Assembly: GCA_937968035.1 (NCBI GenBank)
Contig: CALBTS010000887.1
Location: forward strand, 1-15,349
Direction of reading: 5' to 3'
From: an uncultured Methanomethylovorans sp.
GTDB taxonomy: Archaea > Halobacteriota > Methanosarcinia > Methanosarcinales > Methanosarcinaceae
DNA length: 15,349 nt
Under the pieces are notes generated by a model, which worked only from the letters and a program-made list of their open reading frames with translations, had not been told where the DNA came from and ran no database searches. Below, piece by piece: positions 1-6,048 of the stretch (its first letter is position 1; each line of letters begins with the position of its first letter). Both the position numbers and the translations under genes were made by a program.

Positions 1-2
1 TT

Positions 3-572
3 GCCAAGCAGATAGTTGGAGACAGGACCATTGAGGACAGGATACGTCAGCGCTGCATGGTTGCAGTGGGGGATCTTTCCATGGCATATCTTATGCATTT
101 CAACAAAGATCCTGTAAAGGCAGGCGTGGAAGCCCTGAAGAAAGGTGCCCCCATATTCGTGGACATCAACATGGTAAAATACGGGATAACTAAGATGGGA
201 CACAAGTCCGATGTCATCTGCGTGATGGATGAGGACAAGGACGCCGCCATCGCTAAGAAGTTCGGCATCACAAGGACTGCAGCCGGTTTCCTTGCATGCA
301 GGGACAGGCTGGAAGGTTCCATCGTTGCTATAGGCAATGCACCTTCCGCAGCACTTGCAGTGTGCCGTATGGTGGAGCATGGCATAAGGCCCGCTCTTGT
401 TATAGCAACCCCGGTAGGCTTTGTGAATGCTGCAGAGTCCAAGGAAGTCGTCAGGGACACAGACATATCTTCTATTACATGTATCGGCACCAGGGGCGGA
501 ACCCCCATTGCCGTTGCCTGCGTCAACGAACTTGTGGCGATCGCCAATTCAAAAGATGAATGCGAGGAATAA
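3..572 (+). CDS. cbiC: CbiC/CobH-like precorrin-8X methylmutase, 5' end outside window
   Basis: Family role: (cobalt-)precorrin-8X methylmutase moves the C-11 methyl group to C-12 to give (hydrogeno/cobyrinate) precursor in cobamide synthesis, in the cytoplasm. The reading frame is open from base 3, upstream of the first ATG at 57, and the residues before that ATG (GDRTIEDRIRQRC) are family-like, so the gene begins outside the window; about 20-30 residues should be missing from a protein of about 210. Recognisable family blocks are GAPIFVDINMVKYGI, the GNAPSA segment, and PVGFVNAAESKE near the C terminus. Odd point: the block that in CobH reads RMVHACG, with the catalytic His, here reads RCMVAVG, so the His position is Val. 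It may be a methanogen-specific variant or a paralogue with altered activity. Family assignment is firm; the exact reaction is not. A hairpin with T-run follows the stop. Confidence 0.85.
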   Translation, partial: AKQIVGDRTIEDRIRQRCMVAVGDLSMAYLMHFNKDPVKAGVEALKKGAPIFVDINMVKYGITKMGHKSDVICVMDEDKDAAIAKKFGITRTAAGFLACRDRLEGSIVAIGNAPSAALAVCRMVEHGIRPALVIATPVGFVNAAESKEVVRDTDISSITCIGTRGGTPIAVACVNELVAIANSKDECEE

Positions 573-607
573 TATTCCCCGCATCCGCTTTATTGGTCTT
601 GTTTTTT
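562..607 (+). terminator. Hairpin plus T-run after cbiC
   Basis: An imperfect inverted repeat at 562-582 (gcg, one mismatch, ggaat / attcc, one unpaired base, cgc) overlaps the cbiC stop codon at 570-572 and is followed by a run of six T at 602-607. It lies between two convergent genes (cbiC ending at 572, ccdA ending at 606), so it may end both transcripts. Archaeal termination mainly needs the T-run; the hairpin role is inferred. Confidence 0.5.
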
Positions 608-1265
608 AAACCTGGAAAAGTGTAGTTATTTGGCTGGTGTATGCCATCCATAATCCTGTAAGTATCAGTAAAATGCCTGCTATCTTTTTGACTATAAAGT
701 CATAGCGAGCAATGGCTCTCAATCTCATAGAGGAAACGTTTGCAGAATATGCTATGATCAGCATGGGCACTGCAAAACCGATCGAGTATATGAACAGCAA
801 TGTTGCGCCATAAGCCAGACTGCCCTGCATAGCTACCAGCACAAGCACGCTTCCCAGTAATGGGCCTATACATGGTATCCAGATTATGCCAAGGGAGAGC
901 CCAAGCAGGATACCACCTAATAGTCCTTGCTTCTTAGAATTATGGACCTTACTTGTGAAGGTAGATAACCGATTAAATACCTGGAGATCAAAAAGCATAA
1001 CTATCCCAAAAACAACAATGGTAATGGAAGCTATTAGATGCAGATAGGGAATGTAGCGTATTAACAATGCTCCAAAAGCAGATGTTATCACACCCATTGC
1101 TGTGAAGGAGATCACCAGACCTGCTATCACCGCAAGAGGACCATTTTTTCCTTCTTTTGTGGAAAAAGCCAGAATAGCAGGCAGCAAAGGAAGAGTGCAT
1201 GGAGAAAGTACACTAACTATGCCTGCGAGTAACACAGCAAGAGGGTCAACATCTGTAAAGACCAT
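606..1265 (-). CDS. ccdA: CcdA-type thiol-disulfide membrane protein
   Basis: A 219-residue polytopic membrane protein of the CcdA/DsbD-beta family, which passes reducing equivalents from cytoplasmic thioredoxin across the membrane to an outward-facing thioredoxin-like partner. The two family cysteines are visible: Cys23 in LSPCTLPLLPA and Cys132 in WIPCIGPLLG, each followed by the Pro-rich half-helix typical of the family. Hydrophobic segments run at roughly 8-33, 42-65, 72-95, 114-145, 155-177 and 193-212, giving about six helices. Length is normal for the short CcdA form. The gene lies 21 bases after the thioredoxin-like lipoprotein on the same strand, so the two are almost surely co-transcribed partners. 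An AGGAAGAT ribosome site lies just before the ATG. The target of the reducing system (c-type cytochrome maturation or other surface disulfides) cannot be read from the sequence. Confidence 0.9.
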   Translation of the reverse strand: MVFTDVDPLAVLLAGIVSVLSPCTLPLLPAILAFSTKEGKNGPLAVIAGLVISFTAMGVITSAFGALLIRYIPYLHLIASITIVVFGIVMLFDLQVFNRLSTFTSKVHNSKKQGLLGGILLGLSLGIIWIPCIGPLLGSVLVLVAMQGSLAYGATLLFIYSIGFAVPMLIIAYSANVSSMRLRAIARYDFIVKKIAGILLILTGLWMAYTSQITTLFQV

Positions 1266-1286
1266 ATCTTCCTTTGCCTGTTCCTT

Positions 1287-1760
1287 TTACTTATTATTCC
1301 TTAATGCAATAGCCATATCCAACGTTTTGGTGAGGGTTCCTTTGTCAGTTACCCCGATGAACCTTGCAATGTTCCTGTCTCTGGTAATATCACCTTCAGA
1401 TGTCATATAGACATAACCTTCCGAATCGTTACCTACTATTACGAACATGTCAGGCACAGAATAAACATCAAAAGCCACGGCAACTCCTGGTTTTTCCCTC
1501 GTATCAATATACATCACAGTAGCCTTTCCCGCATACTCCTGTGAAATTTTCTCAATGGTAGGTTTCATTATCTTACATGCAGGACAAGCAGCAAAACCAA
1601 TGTCTACAAGAACCGGCCCTGAAACAAGTGCTTCATCTACTTGCTGCAGGTCCTGAACACTCACCACTGTACTGTTCCCGGAGGATTCAGTTCCGCTATC
1701 AAGACAACCGGAGAAGCTTATTAATAATGCTACGATATAAAGGAAAAGATATTTGTTCAT
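1287..1760 (-). CDS. Thioredoxin-like lipoprotein with CPAC active site
   Basis: A 157-residue thioredoxin-fold protein exported and lipid-anchored outside the cytoplasm. The N terminus has a short positive start, a hydrophobic stretch (residues 4-17) and a lipobox FSGC with Cys19. A Ser/Thr/Gly linker follows. The redox motif is C59-P-A-C62 at the start of a helix (CPACKIMKPTIEKI), and the cis-Pro loop is the SVPDMFV segment. The likely role is a membrane-tethered thiol-disulfide reductase fed electrons by the downstream CcdA. The gene is the first of this pair; a GGTGA ribosome site lies 4 bases before the ATG, and its upstream region has a TATA-like element flanked by repeated GTTTTGTG motifs, suggesting its own regulated promoter. 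Substrates are unknown. Confidence 0.85.
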   Translation of the reverse strand: MNKYLFLYIVALLISFSGCLDSGTESSGNSTVVSVQDLQQVDEALVSGPVLVDIGFAACPACKIMKPTIEKISQEYAGKATVMYIDTREKPGVAVAFDVYSVPDMFVIVGNDSEGYVYMTSEGDITRDRNIARFIGVTDKGTLTKTLDMAIALRNNK

Positions 1761-1791
1761 ACATTCACCTGGAACTGTCAGTTAGAATACT

Positions 1792-1850
1792 GTTTTGTGT
1801 GAATATAGGTTTTGTGGAGTTAATACATCACAACACAAAACCATTGTGAT
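1792..1850 (-). promoter_or_regulatory. Promoter with repeated GTTTTGTG elements, upstream of the redox pair
   Basis: Read on the minus strand, a CTATATTC TATA-like element (1801-1808) lies about 40 bases before the lipoprotein ATG. Three copies of an octamer surround it: GTTTTGTG on the plus strand at 1792-1799 and 1809-1816 (17-base period) and its complement CACAAAAC at 1834-1841. The second and third form a perfect 9-bp inverted repeat (1808-1816 with 1834-1842). A further perfect 7-bp inverted repeat, ATCACAA (1827-1833) with TTGTGAT (1844-1850), overlaps it. The placement on both sides of the TATA element resembles a repressor operator; the regulator is unknown. Confidence 0.5.
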
Positions 1851-2537
1851 TCATTTACGAAGGTTGACCACTTTCCATTTTAAGAGGACCCCTTCCTCTA
1901 CTTTCCCGGCAGATATGAGTTCAAGGGGCAGAGTGCTGTGTTCAATGAAGCCTTGTCCGTCCACCAGAGTAGGGGCCATCTGTCCCCCTATTATTATATT
2001 GCCCACAAAAGTGTATATCTCATCTACAAGTCCGCTTGAGAGCATGGCCCAGTTAAGTGTTGCTCCCCCTTCGATCATCAGACGCCTGATGCCGAGGCTG
2101 TACAGCTGTTCCATTGCATCAGGAAGGTCTACCTTGCTTTCCCCGCTGATTATGACCCTGGCTTTTGTCCTCAATGCCTCTGCTCTTTCAGAAGGAGCAG
2201 AAGAACTGGTCACAATTATTCTCTGACCTTCGCCCTTTTTAAAAATATCAGCCTCAATAGGAGTTCTTGCCTGGCTGTCTATTACAATACGTATCGGGTT
2301 CTCTTCAAGACCTTTCGCCTTACGCTCTGTTTTTCTTTGAGCAGATTTTACTGTAAGGCTCGGGTCATCCGCAAGTACAGTGCCTATGCCAACCATAACT
2401 GCATCTGATGTGGCGCGCAACTGGTCCACACGATCAAAGTCTATAGCTCCTGAGATCCTTACCTGTTTTCTCTGCCATGTAGAGATCTTCCCGTCAGCAG
2501 ACATGGCCGAATTGATAAATATGAAGGGCTTTTCCAT
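1851..2537 (-). CDS. arfC: 2,5-diamino-6-ribosylamino-pyrimidinone 5'-phosphate reductase
   Basis: A 228-residue protein of the RibD C-terminal reductase family (dihydrofolate-reductase-like fold). In archaea this stand-alone enzyme reduces the ribosyl group of the early pyrimidine intermediate with NAD(P)H, giving the ribitylamino form used for riboflavin and for F420 synthesis. Visible family marks are the N terminus FINSAMSADGKIST, VMVGIGTVLADDPSLTV with the conserved DDPSLT, NPIRIVIDSQART, the nucleotide-binding LMIEGGATLN, and VDEIYTFVGNIIIGG near the C terminus. No deaminase domain is fused, as expected for the archaeal enzyme. A GGGGA ribosome site precedes the ATG. It lies downstream of the CBS protein gene, separated by 55 bases with a GC hairpin, so it may have independent expression. 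Confidence 0.9.
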   Translation of the reverse strand: MEKPFIFINSAMSADGKISTWQRKQVRISGAIDFDRVDQLRATSDAVMVGIGTVLADDPSLTVKSAQRKTERKAKGLEENPIRIVIDSQARTPIEADIFKKGEGQRIIVTSSSAPSERAEALRTKARVIISGESKVDLPDAMEQLYSLGIRRLMIEGGATLNWAMLSSGLVDEIYTFVGNIIIGGQMAPTLVDGQGFIEHSTLPLELISAGKVEEGVLLKWKVVNLRK

Positions 2538-2560
2538 TCTAAGTCCCCATTAAGGCAACA

Positions 2561-2584
2561 GCCGGACACGAAACAGCATCCGGC
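2561..2584 (-). terminator. GC-rich hairpin between CBS gene and arfC
   Basis: A perfect 6-bp GC-rich inverted repeat, GCCGGA (2561-2566) and TCCGGC (2579-2584), with a 12-base loop lies 9 bases after the CBS-protein stop codon and 24 bases before the arfC start. No T-run follows on the minus strand, so it may be an attenuating or RNA-stabilising stem, not a full terminator. Confidence 0.3.
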
Positions 2585-2592
2585 CAATAAAA

Positions 2593-3444
2593 TCAGAGGT
2601 TTATGATCGATCTTAGCAGATCACGATCCCTTAATAGTCCAAGGAACTTCTGGTTTGCATTGACTATTGGGACCTGGTCGATCCGGTTACGTTTCATCTT
2701 GAGAGCACATTCACTCACGCCGGAAATATATGAGGCTTTTACAAGGTTTGTGATCATAATGTCCTTGGCAAGCACGTCTGGAACCTTGATCCTTGAAACA
2801 CTATAGTAGATGCTCATGGTATCACGCATGGATTCCCATGTCCAGTGATCATCATCCGAACCATTGGACATGTTTGACATCTCTACCGAGTCTTCAATGA
2901 TACTGGCGCTTATGACATCCCTGTCCGAGATGATACCTACAAGTTCCAGTTCGGAGCTCAGCACAGGAACTGCCTTCACATCTGAAAGTTCCATTATCCT
3001 TGCGACGACGTTAAGAGGGGTTTCACTCCATACAGGTACTGATTTGTTGCTGCTGTACTGACCTACGTGATTGGTCAGATTCAGTTCTGCAAGTGCACCA
3101 ACAATATCGGCAATTGTGAGCAAACCTTTCAGTTTACCATCTTCAACTACGGGAAGCCTGCGGATATTATGTTGCAGGATCAGCCTGGCAGCATCTGTGA
3201 TATCCTTTTCCTCACTTATGCTTACAGGGTCCCTCGTCATGAGCAATGCAAGTTGTTCTTCTTCCGGGTTCTGCAAAAGATTTGACCTGCTGACGATACC
3301 AACAAGTTTCCCATCCTTTAACACAGGCACCCCTGATACTCTTTTTGCTTTCAGGATCTCTAGGACTTCGTCCCTCGATCCGGGAAGTGTTGCACAGGCA
3401 ACATCTTTTACCATTATATCTGAAACTTTAATGTTTTTAGGCAT
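2593..3444 (-). CDS. Four-CBS-domain protein
   Basis: A 283-residue cytoplasmic protein made almost wholly of four CBS domains: about residues 7-58 (VSGVPVLKDGKLVGIVSRSNLL), 66-118 (RRLPVVEDGKLKGLLTIADIV), 132-185 (KAVPVLSSELELVGIISDRDV) and 223-283 (DQVPIVNANQKFLGLLRDRDLL). CBS pairs (Bateman modules) generally bind adenine nucleotides or S-adenosylmethionine and act as energy or ligand sensors. A short acidic linker (GSDDDHWTWES) separates domains three and four. There is no enzyme, DNA-binding or membrane domain, so it should act by binding a partner. It follows the UspA-type gene by 18 bases, with a GAGGA ribosome site, and is probably the third gene of the amidohydrolase-Usp-CBS operon. 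The ligand and partner cannot be told. Confidence 0.88.
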   Translation of the reverse strand: MPKNIKVSDIMVKDVACATLPGSRDEVLEILKAKRVSGVPVLKDGKLVGIVSRSNLLQNPEEEQLALLMTRDPVSISEEKDITDAARLILQHNIRRLPVVEDGKLKGLLTIADIVGALAELNLTNHVGQYSSNKSVPVWSETPLNVVARIMELSDVKAVPVLSSELELVGIISDRDVISASIIEDSVEMSNMSNGSDDDHWTWESMRDTMSIYYSVSRIKVPDVLAKDIMITNLVKASYISGVSECALKMKRNRIDQVPIVNANQKFLGLLRDRDLLRSIINL

Positions 3445-3462
3445 GTAGATCCTCTTCCGTGA

Positions 3463-3918
3463 TCACTCCTTCTTGGAGGAAACACCTTTTACTACCAGGA
3501 CAGGAACTGTGGAGTTACGGGTAACTTTCTCAGCAACGCTTCCCAACAGGAATCTGTCAAGACCACTCTTGCCCAGCGTACCCATGACTATAACATCGAT
3601 CCCATTTTTTTGGGCAAATTCAATGATCTCGTTACTTGGATGACCTTCAAGTACAACGGTATCTGCTTCCACGCCTGCTTGTTTTGCCAGTTGCTCAACT
3701 TTTTGTACAGCATCGTTTGCTTCTGTTTCCAGAAGCTCATACATCATTTCCCATCCTGCATCCATGGGTATGGAAGCAAAAGCAGCTGTGTCCACTACGT
3801 AGCCGACAAATATTTTCCCCCCGGCTATTTTTGCCAGTTCTATGCCATACTCTATAGCTCTTCTGTTCTGTTCAGAACCATCTGTCGCAATGAATATTTT
3901 CTTAAACTCGGCTGTCAT
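3463..3918 (-). CDS. UspA-type universal stress protein
   Basis: A 151-residue single-domain universal stress protein, a cytoplasmic nucleotide-binding protein that normally dimerises. The N-terminal beta strand with the ATP-contacting Asp is seen in FIATDGSEQNRRA, and the C-terminal phosphate-binding pattern G-2x-G-9x-G-S is complete in MGTLGKSGLDRFLLGSVAEK, followed by VPVLVVK. The complete motif predicts an ATP-binding subtype. It sits 20 bases after the amidohydrolase gene and 18 bases before the CBS gene, with a GGAG ribosome site, so it is inside a three-gene operon with two adenosine-nucleotide-binding proteins next to each other. The specific role is unknown. Confidence 0.92.
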   Translation of the reverse strand: MTAEFKKIFIATDGSEQNRRAIEYGIELAKIAGGKIFVGYVVDTAAFASIPMDAGWEMMYELLETEANDAVQKVEQLAKQAGVEADTVVLEGHPSNEIIEFAQKNGIDVIVMGTLGKSGLDRFLLGSVAEKVTRNSTVPVLVVKGVSSKKE

Positions 3919-3938
3919 TATCCAATCTCCACAACTTA

Positions 3939-5042
3939 TTAATTGATAATTGTAAGGATATCGTCAGGTCTTGCCCTTCGGACAATACCTCTTACAGGAT
4001 CGGTGATACCAGTGAGGTTGTCAGAGCTTCCATTTAGGATCATGATCTTTGGACTAAGACCCTTTGCAATATATCCAACTTTATTGACATTCAATATTGA
4101 TGCACCGTTAAGCGTACACATCTTAAATACTTGTCTATCGTCTATTTTAAATATTTTTTCAAGTATCTCCATTTCAGCAAACATGCTGGGGGAATTAAGC
4201 ATCACATTGTCAGTACCTATAGCTACATTGATCCCAAGATCAAGCATTTTCTCCACGGGAGCCATCCCTACGCCTGTTATAAAATTAGACCTTGGGCACA
4301 CAACCACTGGTTTTTGCTCATCTGCAACTTGCCTGAGGTCAGGCAGTTCTGCATGTGTCATATGTATTAGAACATCGGGATCTAAGGAAAGTGCCGAATC
4401 TATATCACTTCTGTTTTTCTCTCCAGCGTGAATGAAAAATGGTTTCTTCCATGATGCTGCAACTTCCCTTAATGTTTCCAATATAGTCCTGTCCATATCT
4501 CTGGAACCACTTATACCAAGTCCGTAAGACTCCTGCAATAATAGTTCAGCTTCATATTCAATTTCTGTCTTGTAGCCTTCTGTCCGACTGATTCGCCCAA
4601 GGATCCTGCACATTATGTCTTTGCCTTCAAGAGCACCTTTTAATGCAAGTGTTCCTGGCACCCCTCCTTCTCTGAAGTCTGCAAAAGCAGAGGTGCCGAT
4701 AGTTATCATGTCGGAAATGGTCCTTTTCATTGCTTCAATGAGCCTGGACTGTGAAGTAGTCTGTAGTGTGCGATGTTTAAGACCATCCGGTGGCTTGACA
4801 AGGGAATCCAGATCACGTTCTACACGGTTGCCTACTGTCTTTCCAAGTACAGGGTCTTTGAGAACCGAATCACCTATGTGAGTATGAGAGTTCACCAGAC
4901 AAGGAGAAATAATGATGTCACTGCTCGTGTTCTCTTCTCCTATCTCAGTTATGACCCCATCTTTCAGACAGATGTATCCTTCTATGGTTTCCGGTTCAGG
5001 TCCCAGGATGATCTTCCCATAAATGATCTGTTCACTGGACAT
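3939..5042 (-). CDS. Metal-dependent amidohydrolase (cytosine deaminase/chlorohydrolase-like)
   Basis: A 367-residue amidohydrolase-superfamily enzyme expected to hydrolyse or deaminate a ring or amide substrate using a TIM-barrel metal site. Visible ligands: H53 and H55 in LVNSHTHIGDS after barrel strand one, H205 in FFIHAGEKN, H227/H230 in LIHMTHAELP, and D278 in VAIGTDNVMLNSPSM. N- and C-terminal beta-sandwich segments (residues 5-48 and about 330-365) are typical. The GTDN form and the HAGE block resemble the Trz/Atz and nucleoside deaminase branches, but I see no signature that fixes the substrate; S-adenosylhomocysteine-type deaminases are usually longer (about 420). It is first in a likely operon with the Usp and CBS genes. 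A TATA-like TTTAATATC lies at about 5092-5100 on the minus strand. Confidence 0.85.
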   Translation of the reverse strand: MSSEQIIYGKIILGPEPETIEGYICLKDGVITEIGEENTSSDIIISPCLVNSHTHIGDSVLKDPVLGKTVGNRVERDLDSLVKPPDGLKHRTLQTTSQSRLIEAMKRTISDMITIGTSAFADFREGGVPGTLALKGALEGKDIMCRILGRISRTEGYKTEIEYEAELLLQESYGLGISGSRDMDRTILETLREVAASWKKPFFIHAGEKNRSDIDSALSLDPDVLIHMTHAELPDLRQVADEQKPVVVCPRSNFITGVGMAPVEKMLDLGINVAIGTDNVMLNSPSMFAEMEILEKIFKIDDRQVFKMCTLNGASILNVNKVGYIAKGLSPKIMILNGSSDNLTGITDPVRGIVRRARPDDILTIIN

Positions 5043-5173
5043 TTGAAACCCGTTGCTGTGCCCTTATTAATAGTAGATCCACAAAAAGCTGTGATATTAA
5101 AGGGGTAAATGTTCATGATCCTTAATAAGATTTTTCATGTTGTAACCAGCTTTGAGGGTCACATTGTATATTT

Positions 5174-5184
5174 GTTATATATTT
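5174..5184 (+). promoter_or_regulatory. Strong TATA box (TTATATATTTA)
   Basis: The element at 5174-5184 is close to the archaeal box A consensus. A transcript would start near 5205-5210, about 15 bases before the ATG at 5223 of the candidate small ORF. It shows that something upstream of DUF167 is probably transcribed, either the small ORF or an untranslated RNA. Confidence 0.5.
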
Positions 5185-5222
5185 ATGCGTAATATTGATA
5201 TAGATATAGTCCCATCCCACGG

Positions 5223-5480
5223 ATGCGCATTTTTAGGTCCTTGCACAAGAACATGGCAGAGCCATTCGATGAGTGTACAGTCAACCATAATGCGCTACAT
5301 AAGATAATGCAAAAAGCGCCTGTCACGAGGGAAACTGGGAAGGACTGCGGACATTCCAGAGGATGAGCTCCCGGAGTTAGTGCGTCAGGCCACAGCATTA
5401 TCTGCGTGCAAGCATGTATTCTCGTTACTGCTATATACGATTTGGAGATTTCTACATCTATGCCTTTCAGAGATGCATTA
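5223..5480 (+). pseudogene. Candidate small gene split by a +1 frameshift near 5328-5331
   Basis: An ATG at 5223 opens a 47-codon frame ending at 5364-5366. Its first 36 codons look protein-like (MAEPFDECTVNHNALHKIMQ and onward), then quality drops. One base over, another frame reads GRTADIPEDELPELVRQA, an acidic helix-like segment, and stays open to a stop at 5478-5480, just inside the DUF167 gene. Joining the two at the AGGG run (5328-5331), by omitting one base, gives an ORF of about 85 residues with a Cys in each half. No ribosome site is obvious. I do not recognise a family. It may be a decayed gene, a sequencing error, a true frameshift, or chance reading of an RNA gene. Confidence 0.3.
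5431..5438 (+). promoter_or_regulatory. TATA-like element before DUF167 gene
   Basis: CTATATAC at 5431-5438 lies about 25 bases before the ATG at 5460, which would give a nearly leaderless transcript. It supports choosing the 5460 start over the ATG at 5406, which lies upstream of the element. Confidence 0.4.
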
Positions 5481-5777
5481 AGAGAGGTTAGTGATGGGAT
5501 AGTAATAGATCTTGAAGTAACTCCTGGTTCTAAACATGCATGCGTTCCCAGCGGGTATAATCCCTGGCGAAAACGCATTGAAGTTAAGATTTCCCAGGCT
5601 GCGCAGAAAGGGAAGGCCAATGAACAGCTGATAGAACAGCTTGCGGCTTTATTTGGTGTGAACAGTTCTTCTGTGAGCATCATCAGTGGAGCAAAGAACA
5701 GCCAGAAATCGATCCTCGTGAAAACAGTAAGTGTGGACTTTGCATTATCTGTTCTTGGGAAAAACCTGAAGGGTTGA
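5460..5777 (+). CDS. DUF167 (YggU-like) protein
   Basis: A 105-residue protein of the DUF167/UPF0235 family, small cytoplasmic alpha/beta proteins of unknown function found in all domains of life. Family blocks are clear: IDLEVTPGSKHACV at the start of the domain, RKRIEVKISQAAQKGKANEQL with the conserved KGKAN, and VSIISGAKNSQKSILVK, the usual GxxxxxK close. I place the start at 5460 (MPFRDALREV) because the frame upstream from 5406 adds 18 residues not expected in the family and lies before the TATA-like element. A GGAG at 5444-5447 is 12 bases from the ATG, rather far for a ribosome site. It could form an overlap with the candidate frameshifted ORF upstream. Confidence 0.85.
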   Translation: MPFRDALREVSDGIVIDLEVTPGSKHACVPSGYNPWRKRIEVKISQAAQKGKANEQLIEQLAALFGVNSSSVSIISGAKNSQKSILVKTVSVDFALSVLGKNLKG

Positions 5778-5829
5778 TATGATCATCATTTATATGTGTC
5801 CCTAATACTTTCACATAGCTTGGGACCGG

Positions 5830-5838
5830 TTAATATAC
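5830..5838 (+). promoter_or_regulatory. TATA box before microprotein
   Basis: TTAATATAC at 5830-5838 places a transcript start near 5859-5861, just before the GAGGTGA ribosome site at 5860-5866. The spacing fits an archaeal promoter with a very short leader. Confidence 0.5.
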
Positions 5839-5871
5839 ACTCCTTTCATACTGTATCTTGAGGTGAAGAGC

Positions 5872-5997
5872 ATGAATACAATATTCGAGGGTTTGATCGA
5901 GCGGGCAAGGTACTATGAGCAGTTCGAACAATTCTGCAGATCCGTACAAATAACAGATTACCAGGAAACCGATGCATGCCAGACCACAGAAGCATAA
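5872..5997 (+). CDS. 41-residue acidic microprotein
   Basis: A short ORF, MNTIFEGLIERARYYEQFEQ and on to 41 residues, not matching a family I know. Support for a real gene: the sequence GAGGTGA (5860-5866), nearly the full anti-16S complement, lies 5 bases before the ATG, and a TATA box lies at 5830-5838. The first 30 residues would form an amphipathic helix rich in Glu, Arg, Tyr and Phe; the tail (DYQETDACQTTEA) is polar and acidic. It has two Cys (22 and 35), no signal peptide and no membrane segment. It lies 51 bases before the Toprim gene and could be co-transcribed with it, although a TATA-like element also lies between them. Function unknown. Confidence 0.6.
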   Translation: MNTIFEGLIERARYYEQFEQFCRSVQITDYQETDACQTTEA

Positions 5998-6048
5998 GAA
6001 TGCTTATACGGTCGGGAACTAATAGTTATCCTGGAAGATATACCCCCT

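Larger units (their letters stand above)
5043..5459 (+). other. 417-base divergent intergenic stretch with possible small gene
   Basis: This stretch separates the minus-strand amidohydrolase from the plus-strand DUF167 gene. It holds a promoter for the amidohydrolase (TATA-like element near 5092-5100), a strong plus-strand TATA box (5174-5184) with a second TATA-like element at about 5199-5206, a possible frameshifted small ORF beginning at 5223, and a third TATA-like element at 5431-5438 fitting the DUF167 start. The sequence did not match any tRNA, RNase P RNA or SRP RNA core that I could recognise. Confidence 0.5.

Noticed and set aside
47..547. Long minus-strand ORF opposite cbiC
   Set aside because: Ser/Thr/Met-rich shadow translation of a recognisable plus-strand gene, with no family signal.
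5200..5420. Possible RNase P RNA or other known structured RNA after the strong TATA box
   Set aside because: Pieces such as GAGGGAAAC looked suggestive, but the universal RNase P core blocks and SRP S-domain could not be found; kept only as an unknown-RNA alternative.
5183..5683. 166-codon minus-strand ORF over the 5' part of DUF167 and its upstream region
   Set aside because: The DUF167 reading frame is clearly the coding one, and the minus translation has no domain or ribosome site; its openness upstream is likely chance.
5793..5826. Weak inverted repeats (TATGTG/CACATA and GTCCC/GGGAC) after DUF167
   Set aside because: Arms of only 5-6 bp, mutually exclusive, with no T-run; not enough for a terminator or riboswitch.
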